A DNA stretch of 63,561 bases from Primorskyibacter sedentarius. GTDB taxonomy: Bacteria; Pseudomonadota; Alphaproteobacteria; Rhodobacterales; Rhodobacteraceae. Positions 44,301-52,239 of this stretch are shown piece after piece (position 1 is the first letter of the stretch; each line of letters starts with the position of its first letter). Under the pieces are notes generated by a model that saw only the letters and a program-made list of their open reading frames with translations, was not told the origin of the DNA and made no database searches. The translations under genes were made by a program, and so were the position numbers. Location: assembly GCF_004342065.1 (NCBI RefSeq), contig NZ_SLZU01000021.1, positions 1 to 63,561 of the forward strand, in the 5' to 3' direction.

Positions 44301-46261
44301 TGCGCCTGTCCGAGGATTACTTCGCCCTCGATCAGGAGGGCTTCATGGGCCGCTGGATGAAGGGGAGAACGACCGAGGTCAAACGCCAGACCACCGGAAA
44401 ATCCTGGACTGCCGTGGTCGAGTCCCTGGGCAACCCTGTACAACAGAAGATCGTCGCCGATGACCGGGATGCCACCAACGTTCTTGTTCTCGCCGGGCCA
44501 GGGTCCGGAAAGACGCGAGTTCTGGTCCATCGCATTGCCTACCTGATCCGTGTGCGCCGCGAAGACCCGCGCAGTATACTCGTCCTCAGCTACAACCGCC
44601 ACGCAGCCGTCGAAATCCGGGCGCGGTTGCGCCACTTGATCGGCGATGAGGCTTTTGGCGTGACGGTGTCCACTTGCCACGCGATGGCCATGCGGCTGGT
44701 CGGCGCCAGCTTTGCAGGATCACGGGCCGAGAGCCGCGATTTCGACGGAATCGTCATGGAAGCCGTGCGCCAGTTGAACGGCGAGGGGCTGAGTAAGACC
44801 GAGGCGGAGGCGCAGCGCGAAACGTTGATCCAAGGCTATCGCTGGATTCTGGTCGACGAGTATCAAGACATCGGGGCCGAGGAATATGCCTTGATTGCCG
44901 CCATCGCCGGACGGACGATCGAAGACGACGACATGAAGCTGAGTCTCTTCGCTGTGGGCGATGACGACCAGAACATCTACGCCTTCGCAGGCGCATCAAT
45001 CCGCTACATTCGCCAGTTCGAACAAGATTACCGCGCGCGGCCCGAATATCTGGTCGAGAACTACCGCTCGACTGGCAACATCATCGCGGCGTCGAACACG
45101 GTGATCGCCGGTGCGTCTGATCGGATGAAGCTGGGGCACGACATCACTATCGACCACAATCGTCGCAAGGAACCCGCAGGCGGGGTGATGGCCGAGGGCG
45201 ACGCCGTGGGACAGGGGCGCGTGCAACTGCTGCAATGTCCGCCGGGTGATCGTGCTCAGGCTGTGGCCGCCGTTACAGAGTTGCAGCGGCTGGCTACCTT
45301 GGAACCCGGCTGGAACTGGTCCCGTACAGCCATCATCGCGCGCAATTGGCGGCAGCTCGTCCCGGTCCGTGCCTACGCCGAGGCGCAGCGTATTCCGGTT
45401 GAAATGGCCAACGAAAGACTGCCCAGTCTGTGGCGCTTACGCGAAATGCGGCAATTCATCGAAGGCATCAGCCGCGAACGGACGCGCCTGCTGGACGTGG
45501 CGGATTTGTTGGAGGTCGTGAACACCCTGCCGCGTAACCGCTGGTCAGACCTCATCGCTGAGGGCGTGGCTGCGCTGGCGCAAGAGATTGGGGCCGGGTC
45601 TGCCTCGGTCCCCGATCTGGTCGAATGGTTCGGCGAGTGGGCGCGGGACGCACGGGGCGAACAGCACGGTCTCTTGCTGATGACCGCACACCGCGCCAAG
45701 GGGCTGGAATTCGACGACGTCGTCATACTGAATGGAGGCTGGGACAAGCCGTCCCCGAAGGAGGACCTTGATGCGCCGCGCCGCCTGTTCTATGTCGCCA
45801 TGACCCGTGCCCGCCGCAGCTTGGCCGCGGTGACGCAGGGCGCGCATGCCTTTTTGCCATCGGCAAGAGGCAACATCCTGCGTCGGCACGCAGCCTTGCC
45901 AGACGTAAAAGACCTGCCACCGGATAGGACTTACCTAATGCCAGACATGAGCCAGGTGTTCATCGATTGGGCTGGGCGACTGCGGAATGGGTACACCACT
46001 TTCGACGCCATCGCACAGGCGCAGACTGGAGACCCGGTCACCCTGAGTCGCGGGAATGGGCGCTGGTTGGTGAAAGACCGACAGGGACGGAGCTTGATCA
46101 GTATGAAAGGCGGATGGGCTGTGCCTGATGGTAAGCGTGTCGTCTCTGCCACCATCGGGGCCATCGTCGCGCGCCGTGCGCATGAAAGCGGCGATGATCA
46201 TCGCGGGAAGCTTCATCAGGACCGATGGGAGGTTGTCCTTCCGGAGATCGTGTTGGAGTAG
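41315..46261 (+). CDS. Exonuclease-RecQ-UvrD fusion helicase
   Basis: This is a 1648-residue protein from TTG 41315, but homologous-looking sequence continues upstream in frame to about 41159, where only CTG could start. The N-terminus is DEDD exonuclease-like: SVDLEVDPKTARVFDLAAVR lies upstream of the TTG, VGHNILRHDLPHLAAM at residues 15-30, and DPEADARLVFDVL further on. A Cys cluster (CDAPDCAWC, near 212) precedes RecQ: Walker A LPTGTGKS (about 269), LDEAHCVSKWGHDFRPDY (about 372), and QEAGRAGRDRDHANCVLLY. UvrD follows: LAGPGSGKTRVLV (about 1060), VDEYQDIG (about 1180), GDDDQNIYAFAGAS, TAHRAKGLEFDDVV and LFYVAMTRAR. All ATPase motifs are intact. It is divergent from the HIT-PLD helicase; a shared defence or repair role is inferred. 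Confidence 0.9.
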   Translation: MDRLEANLDETRRLVGHNILRHDLPHLAAMRPRLAKLAEAPIDTLWLNPLAFPRNPYHHLVKHYHDGRLLSGHVNDPEADARLVFDVLGNQLDAFRAMNAHAPDAVAAYHYLTTRGEQDRGFDAVFTHVRGKGAPSGEQARHVLWRLLDGEACGTALRHILEQVGSPQMGWSLAYALAWISVAGGDSVMPPWVRMQFRDAARMVKGLRDTACDAPDCAWCREKSDPVKALSRWFGFDGFRPTPPDADGRPLQERIVDEGMRGNSLLGILPTGTGKSVCYQIPALAKFDRTGALTVVISPLVALMADQVAGMERTGISSAVTVNGMLSLPERQDALEKVRMGDAAMLLISPEQLRSVSVRSVLKQREIGLWVLDEAHCVSKWGHDFRPDYRYISRFIRESAGDEDPAPVICLTATAKPDVVRDIRDHFHQRLGTDLLLLDGGASRTNLSFEVRSTGKRTKLADIMEVIEQRLPPEGASGAVVYCATRKSTEDVAQFLKQQGLSAERYHAGLTPDEKKTIQERFRVGELRVIAATNAFGMGIDKPDIRLVVHGDIPGSLENYLQEAGRAGRDRDHANCVLLYAPDDVERQFQLSARSRLDRKEIGAILKAVRRMDQRTRSTGTVVATSGEIVRQEQDREFQRESATDDTRVKTALSWLEEAKLLTREENRVQVFPSSLRVRSLDEAGTRIEKANITGMRRTQLMDLVRHLINAPPDEGISTDELTGVSGLTGGQLTKAMADLESLGIARNDTAVTVFVHSGVADDSRKRLTQATGLETDLIALMREEAPDAGDQISTPFNLQLACQKLRDAGHSHVRPDVVEKLLRGMARDGRDLDGGKGNVRLRKASRDTLFVALQRTWSVLEQSAALRRQAGEALVAHLLGRLEKGQRGKDQQVETTLGDMLASLTGDAFLREQVKEMTRLMDRALLWLHEQGVVTLGKGLTVFRPAMTVQLARGKTQFLVKDFAPLQEHYDEQTVQTHVMAAYAETGLSSMPDAMRLSEDYFALDQEGFMGRWMKGRTTEVKRQTTGKSWTAVVESLGNPVQQKIVADDRDATNVLVLAGPGSGKTRVLVHRIAYLIRVRREDPRSILVLSYNRHAAVEIRARLRHLIGDEAFGVTVSTCHAMAMRLVGASFAGSRAESRDFDGIVMEAVRQLNGEGLSKTEAEAQRETLIQGYRWILVDEYQDIGAEEYALIAAIAGRTIEDDDMKLSLFAVGDDDQNIYAFAGASIRYIRQFEQDYRARPEYLVENYRSTGNIIAASNTVIAGASDRMKLGHDITIDHNRRKEPAGGVMAEGDAVGQGRVQLLQCPPGDRAQAVAAVTELQRLATLEPGWNWSRTAIIARNWRQLVPVRAYAEAQRIPVEMANERLPSLWRLREMRQFIEGISRERTRLLDVADLLEVVNTLPRNRWSDLIAEGVAALAQEIGAGSASVPDLVEWFGEWARDARGEQHGLLLMTAHRAKGLEFDDVVILNGGWDKPSPKEDLDAPRRLFYVAMTRARRSLAAVTQGAHAFLPSARGNILRRHAALPDVKDLPPDRTYLMPDMSQVFIDWAGRLRNGYTTFDAIAQAQTGDPVTLSRGNGRWLVKDRQGRSLISMKGGWAVPDGKRVVSATIGAIVARRAHESGDDHRGKLHQDRWEVVLPEIVLE

Positions 46262-46523
46262 GAGTGTGCGTATTCGCGCCGGACAAACTCTGGAGGTACA
46301 GATATGCAAGCCTTGGAATTTCGCAAAGCGTCCATCTAAGATTATGAGAGTTATAAGATTTTCTTCAATCCTCCCTTTCACTTCGCCGTTTCTCGTATGG
46401 ACGCCGACTGCTTGTTTCCGAATTTTTTTTGTCGTGTCCGCAAATCGTGTTGGGAAATTTCCGTAATGACTTCAGTTTTTCACATTTGGCCAATATCGCT
46501 CCTAAGAAAATGCGGAGCGGAGC

Positions 46524-46735
46524 GTGCAGGCAATCGAATTTCGACAATTCCTCGACCGGTTTCATGACCTGAACCCGGCGCAGATTGAGGGCGCCAGAAC
46601 AACGATTAGGGATGTTCGGAGAAAATCCGAAGCCCTGGCTGAGATTGAATAACGAACAGAACAAGAACACACGTGCCCGCATTGCGGCGATGATCGGTGC
46701 CAGAAATGAGTGTCCGTCGTCAGAACTCTTGAGAG
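46524..46735 (+). pseudogene. IS1595-family-like transposase, N-terminal remnant
   Basis: From GTG 46524 the frame reads QAIEFRQFLDRFHDLNPAQI, EGARTTIRDVRRKSEALAEI, an ochre stop (46650), then in the same frame RTEQEHTCPHCGDDRCQK and a further stop. The zinc-ribbon CPHCGDDR motif is typical of IS1595-type transposases. The DDE domain is gone. The 260 bp between the RecQ-UvrD stop and this fragment hold no gene. Confidence 0.65.
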
Positions 46736-47100
46736 GAATGGCTGCCTAAACTATTAGAAAGCTTGGCTCATCTGGTTTGTTCTATTAGGCGGCCTGCTTA
46801 TCCAGAGTGCGAGATCACGTCCATGTTAGCTTTCCCTGTATTGTATGCATCACTAAAAATTTTGCAGCGTACAAGCCTTATGTGAGGCCACGCCACCGTC
46901 CTTTGCAATCAGCAACCAGTGCGCCCCCTGCCCCGGTGTTGGGGCATCTATACCCGCCCAAGCCACTTGACGCCGCAAGGTCTCCCCTGCCCGACTGTCT
47001 CACGTCTCCCCCGGCAAAATCGGAAACCACTGAAAAGGCGGTCGATCCCAGATGTGTCAACTGCGTTATTCCGACAAAGCCGTGAGTAAGCTGGGGGTGC
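46736..47100. other. Non-coding debris right of the helicase island
   Basis: About 365 bp with no supportable gene. The 92-codon plus-strand frame at 46807-47085 is proline-rich and opposes the lysR tail without any family-like pattern. Confidence 0.4.
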
Positions 47101-47976
47101 TCAAGCAGATTGGTCCACCACGCGGCGACACGCCCCAACAAAGGCATTCACGGCCGCCAAACGCGCACCGGACCTGCGCCAGAGCACTCCCGTTTGGCGG
47201 ACTTCGCCGCGTGTGAGAAGCGTTTTCGTTATGCGCAGACCTTCCGGCCAAGGTGCGCACCAGTCCGGTACGATTGAGAATCCCAACCCACGGTTGACCA
47301 TGGCAGCAATGGCATCAAGCGCGTCAAGTTCAAGCCATTCACGCACGTGAAGCCCCCTCGCGCGCAGATAATTGTCAACGATTTGCCCACCCCATTGATT
47401 GCGGTCGTACCTGATGAACTGAGACGTGGATACCAAGTCCGCCAGGTCGTCTCCGGCATTTATTTCAGGCGTGAGAAGAACCAACGGTTCATGTTTCATC
47501 GCCAACCATTCGACGCTTTTTGGGAGTGAAAAATTTGGCTTAACCAGTATAGCCGCGTCCAGATGTTCTTCTATCAGACGGTGGTAAAGGTCCACGGATG
47601 AACCGGGTTGCACGAAATATTCGATCTCTGGGTATTTTTCGCTCAGATCTGCAACCACACCCGGTAAGATCCCGGTCATTGCCGTGGCGGTCGCACCCAG
47701 CCTTAATTGACCTGAAGGCACACCACGGCCCGCGATCGCTCGCAGATCCCGAGTGCCCGCCACCAGCTTGCGTGCGTGGTCCAGGATCGCCAAACCCGCC
47801 TCGGTAGGCTGGACAGTGCGGCCTGATCTGACGACCAGAGGCTGTCCGAGGTCGGCTTCCAACGCACGGAGCCGCTGTGCCAGGGCAGCAGGCGTCAGAT
47901 TAAGCCGCCGCGCAGCCTCGGCGATAGAGCCGCACTCCGCCACCATGATGAAGGTTTCCAGATACCGACTGTCCAT
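47101..47976 (-). CDS. LysR-type transcriptional regulator
   Basis: This 291-residue protein opens with YLETFIMVAECGSIAEAARR and LNLTPAALAQRLRALEADLG, the LysR winged helix, then the effector domain with GQLRLGATATAMTGILPGVV and GLGFSIVPDW. It is divergent from the aminotransferase-Rid pair at 48074. The gap of about 100 bp contains the repeat AAGATAG-5-CTATCTT (47977-47995) directly at its own start, the likely autoregulatory site. It probably activates the aminotransferase genes in response to an amino acid-type inducer. Confidence 0.93.
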   Translation of the reverse strand: MDSRYLETFIMVAECGSIAEAARRLNLTPAALAQRLRALEADLGQPLVVRSGRTVQPTEAGLAILDHARKLVAGTRDLRAIAGRGVPSGQLRLGATATAMTGILPGVVADLSEKYPEIEYFVQPGSSVDLYHRLIEEHLDAAILVKPNFSLPKSVEWLAMKHEPLVLLTPEINAGDDLADLVSTSQFIRYDRNQWGGQIVDNYLRARGLHVREWLELDALDAIAAMVNRGLGFSIVPDWCAPWPEGLRITKTLLTRGEVRQTGVLWRRSGARLAAVNAFVGACRRVVDQSA

Positions 47977-47995
47977 AAGATAGTATCTCTATCTT
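47977..47995. promoter_or_regulatory. Inverted repeat, probable LysR binding site
   Basis: AAGATAG and CTATCTT are perfect 7-bp arms around TATCT, immediately upstream of the lysR start. The position between the divergent lysR and aminotransferase genes fits a LysR recognition site. Assignment is by position. Confidence 0.5.
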
Positions 47996-48073
47996 TTGAT
48001 TTAGAAAACGCCAGTTTTTCTTTCATTTTAATGAACGTTATGATCCGCCAAACTCTCGCAAAGGACGCATTCC

Positions 48074-49285
48074 ATGGACATCAGGACAAAATTCGCAAAG
48101 CTCGGCACACGATTTGCGCCCGGGCAAGAGGTCCGGCTGGAAGCTGCTGCGCCAGACCGCGAGCGGATGGAGCCCCTGCCCGGAACCCCGGTGGACTTTT
48201 CTCATGGCGATGTCGATGCGCATCCGCCGACCCCGGGTGCGTTCGAGGCTTTCACCGCCGCTGTCGAGATCGGCGGCGCGCAGGCCTATACGGAATATCG
48301 CGGCTCTGCCCCGATCCGCGAGGCACTCGCCCAACGTCTGACCCGGTTCACCGGCGCGCCAGTCGATGCGCAGGACGGGCTGATCATCACACCCGGCACG
48401 CAAGGCGCGTTGTTCCTGGCCGTTGCGGCGACAGTCACCGCCGGGGACAAGGTGGCCATCGTCCAGCCGGATTACTTCGCCAATCGCAAGTTGGTGGAGT
48501 TCTTTGAGGGCGAGATCTTGCCCGTACAGATGCACTATGCCGGTGCCACTGACAGCGCCGGGCTGGAGCTCGACCAGCTTGAAGAGGCCTTTCGCGCCGG
48601 TGCCAGGATGTTCCTGTTCTCCAACCCGAACAACCCGGCTGGTGTGGTCTACTCGGCCGCCGAAATCGCGCAGATCGCGGCACTGGCCGCCCGCTACGAC
48701 GCAACGGTGATCGTCGATCAGCTCTATTCGCGTCTGCGCTATTCCGGCGTGCCTTACACCCATTTGCGCGCGCAGGACATCGCCCCCGAAAATGTCGTCA
48801 CCATCATGGGACCGTCAAAGACGGAATCGCTGTCCGGGTATCGGCTGGGCGTGGCCTTTGGCGGGGCTGAAATCATCGACCGGATGGAAAAGCTGCAAGC
48901 CATCGTATCGCTCAGGGCGGCAGGCTATTCCCAGGCCGTGCTGCAGACGTGGTTCGCGGAACCGGAGGGCTGGATGGAGCGCCGCATTGCCGCGCATCAG
49001 GTTATCCGCGACGATCTGGTGGCACTGTTCCGGTCCATCGAGGGGTGTTCCGTACGCCTGCCCGGTGCTGGCAGCTATCTCTTCCCGGAGCTCCCACCCT
49101 TGTCGATCTCCCCTGTCGATTTCGTCACGGCGCTGCGGGAACAGGCCGGGGTCACCGTCACGCCGGGCACTGAATTCAGCCCCCATGCGGCGCGCAGTAT
49201 CCGCCTGAACTTCTCGCAGGATCACGCAGCCGCTGTCGCCGCCGTGACGCGGCTGGCCACGCTCGTCGAAAGGTACCGGACATGA
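48074..49285 (+). CDS. PLP-dependent aminotransferase, class I/II
   Basis: This 403-residue enzyme is a fold-type I aminotransferase. The PLP-phosphate loop region is LIITPGTQGALFLAVAATVT, the pyridine-stacking NPNNPAGVVYSAAEIAQI contains the conserved Asn, Asp/Tyr contacts are in TVIVDQLYSRLRYSG, and the Schiff-base lysine is in IMGPSKTESLSGYRLGVAFG. The arginine for the substrate carboxylate is in SIRLNFSQDH near the C-terminus. It overlaps the Rid gene by 4 bp. Rid proteins hydrolyse reactive enamine/imine intermediates released by PLP enzymes, so the pair makes biochemical sense. The amino donor is unknown. Confidence 0.93.
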   Translation: MDIRTKFAKLGTRFAPGQEVRLEAAAPDRERMEPLPGTPVDFSHGDVDAHPPTPGAFEAFTAAVEIGGAQAYTEYRGSAPIREALAQRLTRFTGAPVDAQDGLIITPGTQGALFLAVAATVTAGDKVAIVQPDYFANRKLVEFFEGEILPVQMHYAGATDSAGLELDQLEEAFRAGARMFLFSNPNNPAGVVYSAAEIAQIAALAARYDATVIVDQLYSRLRYSGVPYTHLRAQDIAPENVVTIMGPSKTESLSGYRLGVAFGGAEIIDRMEKLQAIVSLRAAGYSQAVLQTWFAEPEGWMERRIAAHQVIRDDLVALFRSIEGCSVRLPGAGSYLFPELPPLSISPVDFVTALREQAGVTVTPGTEFSPHAARSIRLNFSQDHAAAVAAVTRLATLVERYRT

Positions 49286-49710
49286 CGGACAGTCACGCAG
49301 AGCCGCAGCCAATTCCGCAAGGTGACTATGTCGCGGCCAAGCGGCATGGCGGCCTGATCTACACGGCAGGCATGACGCCGCGCGAAAACGGCCGGATGAT
49401 CATGACAGGCCCGGTCAGGTCCGGGCAGATCGAGACACTGCAAGAGGCCGTTACTCTTGCCTGCGCCAATGCTCTCACCGCCGCAGAGGCCATGCTGGTC
49501 CCCGGCGAGACGCTGGCTACCATCCTTACCATGACAGTCTTTGTCGCGGCTGAGGACGGTTTTTCCGAGCATAGTAAAGTCGCTGACATCGCCTCGGCCT
49601 ACCTGCGCAAACGTCTTGGATCCCGTGGCATATGCAGCCGCGCCGCCGTCGGCGTCGCAAGCCTGCCCGGAAACGCACCTGTCGAAATTCAACTCGTCGC
49701 AGCAGTCTGA
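49282..49710 (+). CDS. RidA/YjgF family enamine-imine deaminase-like protein
   Basis: This 142-residue protein has the Rid fold: GDYVAAKRHGGLIYTAGMTP, the GRMIMTGPVRSGQIETLQEA helix start, and the C-terminal RAAVGVASLPGNAPVEIQLV. In active RidA proteins an arginine near the end (here SRAAVGV) binds the substrate carboxylate. It starts within the aminotransferase stop (ATGA). The 210 bp after it lead into the convergent pepT and hold no gene. Confidence 0.92.
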   Translation: MTDSHAEPQPIPQGDYVAAKRHGGLIYTAGMTPRENGRMIMTGPVRSGQIETLQEAVTLACANALTAAEAMLVPGETLATILTMTVFVAAEDGFSEHSKVADIASAYLRKRLGSRGICSRAAVGVASLPGNAPVEIQLVAAV

Positions 49711-49924
49711 GACCCGTCTCAGCATTGCCAGTTCATCCATCGCCGACAAGTGAAAGCGCGGGTGCGTGCTGCCACCTGTCGGCGGTTAAAAGACATGATG
49801 CCGATCGTAGGCAATGGTTAAACCAACAAGCGGCTTGGATCTACCAGATCAAAACCGCCGCCATAGTAGAATCCAACCCTTCGCAATTTTGGATGTACCT
49901 GTCAGAACGCGAGGCCCCGGGCGG

Positions 49925-51178
49925 TCAGACGTGATCACCGGACGCTCCTGCCGCCATCGCGATTGCAACGCAGACCTCAGCGGCGGCGTTCATGTCCTGG
50001 ACTGAAATCCATTCCAGCGGACCGTGGATTTCCTGCATGCCGGTAAAGAGGTTCGGGGCAGGCAGCCCCAATTCGGTAAGGCGAGACCCATCGGTCCCGC
50101 CGCGCAGAGGTTCGGACGTCGGCGTGATGCCGAGTGTTTTCATGGCCTGACGCGCAAGGTTGATCGGGGTCATGTCATTGTCGAGAACATAGCGCATGTT
50201 GCGATAGTTCTTACGGATGTTGACCGAAATCGTCGCACGGGGTTCTGTCGCTTGCACCGCGTCGCAGACCTTTTGAACAATATCAACCTTTTCACGCAGA
50301 CCAGCCAATTCAAAATCGCGCAGGATAAGCTTGATCTTCATTTCCGACGCATCGCCGGTCATTTCTGTTGCGTGGATGAACCCTTCGTGCAATTCCGTCA
50401 GGTCAGGCGTCATGGTCGCTTGTGGCAAGGCTGCGATGATCTTCGACGACAGGGTGATGGCGCTGACCAGTTTGCCCTTGGCCTTTCCGGGATGAACAGA
50501 GACCCCGGTAACTGTGATTTCAGCCGTATCGCCGGAAAAGCTGTCATAGTCGATGCGGCCCGATTCTCCGCCATCCAGTGTATACCCGAAATCAGCCGCC
50601 AGATCGGCTGGCAAAGAGGGATGGACGCCGCGACCGATCTCTTCGTCGGGGGTGAAAGCGATACGGATGGGCGGGTGGTCAAGTCCTGGCGTAGAAAGCA
50701 GGTGCTGTGCCATGGTCATGATAATCGCCACTCCGGCCTTATCGTCGGCACCCAGAAGCGTCGTGCCCGACGCGGTGACAATGTCGTCCCCCAGTTTTGT
50801 GCCCAGATAGGCGTTGTGAGCAGGCGAGAGGGTCAATGCCGGGTCATCGGGAAAGGTGATAACACCACCTTTGTAGTTGCGCACCACGCGGGGTTTGACC
50901 CCGCTGGCGTAATATTGCTGCGCGGTATCGACATGAGCCAAAAAAGCGAGTGTCGGGCCCGCAACGGTGCCGGGAATGGTGGCCAAGACGGTGCCATAAC
51001 CGGTCAGTGTCACGTCCTTTGCACCAATCCCGGAGAGTTCCGCCAACAGCAGGTTGAGCATGTCGAACTGGGTTGGCGTGCTTGGTGTGGTTGCAGAAGC
51101 AGCGTCGCTTTGGCTGTCGATGGCGGTGTAGCGCAGCAGGCGCTCTTCAAGCTCGGTGGCAAATCGGCACTGGTTCAC
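49925..51178 (-). CDS. pepT: Peptidase T (tripeptide aminopeptidase), M20B family
   Basis: This 417-residue enzyme, the normal PepT length, carries the zinc ligands of M20 peptidases: AFLAHVDTAQQYYASGVKP with the HxD pair, TTLLGADDKAGVAIIMTMAQ with the bridging Asp, FTPDEEIGRGV with the catalytic Glu pair, and LRGGTDGSRLTELGLPAPNL. It releases N-terminal residues from tripeptides in the cytoplasm. I place the start at GTG 51178 behind AGGATA; GTG 51214, overlapping the ABC ATPase stop (GTGA), is an alternative. It is the last gene of the peptide ABC operon and should digest imported peptides. Confidence 0.94.
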   Translation of the reverse strand: MNQCRFATELEERLLRYTAIDSQSDAASATTPSTPTQFDMLNLLLAELSGIGAKDVTLTGYGTVLATIPGTVAGPTLAFLAHVDTAQQYYASGVKPRVVRNYKGGVITFPDDPALTLSPAHNAYLGTKLGDDIVTASGTTLLGADDKAGVAIIMTMAQHLLSTPGLDHPPIRIAFTPDEEIGRGVHPSLPADLAADFGYTLDGGESGRIDYDSFSGDTAEITVTGVSVHPGKAKGKLVSAITLSSKIIAALPQATMTPDLTELHEGFIHATEMTGDASEMKIKLILRDFELAGLREKVDIVQKVCDAVQATEPRATISVNIRKNYRNMRYVLDNDMTPINLARQAMKTLGITPTSEPLRGGTDGSRLTELGLPAPNLFTGMQEIHGPLEWISVQDMNAAAEVCVAIAMAAGASGDHV

Positions 51179-51210
51179 GGCAGATATCCTGTTGTCTGGT
51201 TGGGCATCGT

Positions 51211-52239
51211 TCACGCGGTGGTCATGGTGGCAAGGCCGGTCTTCTTCACTTCGTGGGCGAAATGACAAGAAGCGGTCTGGCCTCCTCCCAGGGCGGCGCG
51301 CGGCGGAGCTTTTTCTCGACAGATCGGCTGAGCGAGAGGGCACCGAGGGTGAAACCGGCAACCCGGCGGCAGTCCTGACTGCGAGGCCGCATCGCCGGGA
51401 AGGCGGATGCGGTTACGCTTAACTGCGGTGGCACGGTGCTCGGGTGCAGCCTCAATCAGCAAGCGCGTATAGGGATGCGCCGCGGCAGAAATGAGGCTCT
51501 CGGCTGGGCCTTCTTCCAAAACCGCGCCCAAATACATGACAGCGATGCGGTCGGCCATATAACGTGCGACTGAAAGGTCATGAGTGATATACAGATAGGT
51601 CACACCGGTGTCGCGCTGGATGCCGCGCATCAAATTCATGACGCCAGAGCGGATAGACACGTCGAGCATTGACACGGGCTCGTCCGCGATAACAACCATA
51701 GGCTTGATTATAAGCGCCCGTGCAATGGCGATACGCTGAAGCTGGCCGCCCGACAGTTCAGACGGGAAGGCATCTGCAAAACTCTCGGCAGGGCGCAATT
51801 CTACCGCCTCAAGCATCTCCAGCACGGCGGCGCGCAGACCTGAGCGGGGCACGAGACCGTGCAACATCAATGGTTCCGCCAGAGATTGGCTCACGGTCAG
51901 CCGCGGATTCAACGCATCATAAGGATTCTGAAAAATCATCTGGACCTTGGCGCGAAACGCCTTCAAAGCCGCGCCGGTCAGCCCGGTGACCTCCTGCCCC
52001 TCGTAAAGGACGCCGCCCGAAGTTGGTCGCTCCTGCAATGTTGCGATACGCCCGGCGGTTGTCTTGCCCGAACCGCTTTCGCCCACCACCGCAAGGGTTT
52101 CTCCGGCGTGAAGTTCCAACGTGACGTCATCGGCAGCGATCACAGGCGGATCGGCGCGGCCGGTCAGACGGGACAGAAATCCCGGGTCAGCATTATAAAC
52201 CATTCGCAGGGTATCAAGATGCAAGATCGGCTTGCTCAC
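51211..52239 (-). CDS. Peptide ABC transporter ATP-binding protein (DppF/OppF-like)
   Basis: This 342-residue ATPase shows Walker A VVGESGSGKTTAGR, Q-loop MIFQNPYDALNPR, signature ELSGGQLQRIAIARALI, Walker B VVIADEPVSMLD and the switch ITHDLSVARYMADRIAVMYL. The C-terminal oligopeptide motif PPGCRFHPRCPLAQPIC holds the conserved cysteines of the Dpp/Opp branch. It overlaps the fused permease-ATPase gene by 4 bp. It is the second ATPase of the importer. Confidence 0.95.
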   Translation of the reverse strand: MSKPILHLDTLRMVYNADPGFLSRLTGRADPPVIAADDVTLELHAGETLAVVGESGSGKTTAGRIATLQERPTSGGVLYEGQEVTGLTGAALKAFRAKVQMIFQNPYDALNPRLTVSQSLAEPLMLHGLVPRSGLRAAVLEMLEAVELRPAESFADAFPSELSGGQLQRIAIARALIIKPMVVIADEPVSMLDVSIRSGVMNLMRGIQRDTGVTYLYITHDLSVARYMADRIAVMYLGAVLEEGPAESLISAAAHPYTRLLIEAAPEHRATAVKRNRIRLPGDAASQSGLPPGCRFHPRCPLAQPICREKAPPRAALGGGQTASCHFAHEVKKTGLATMTTA

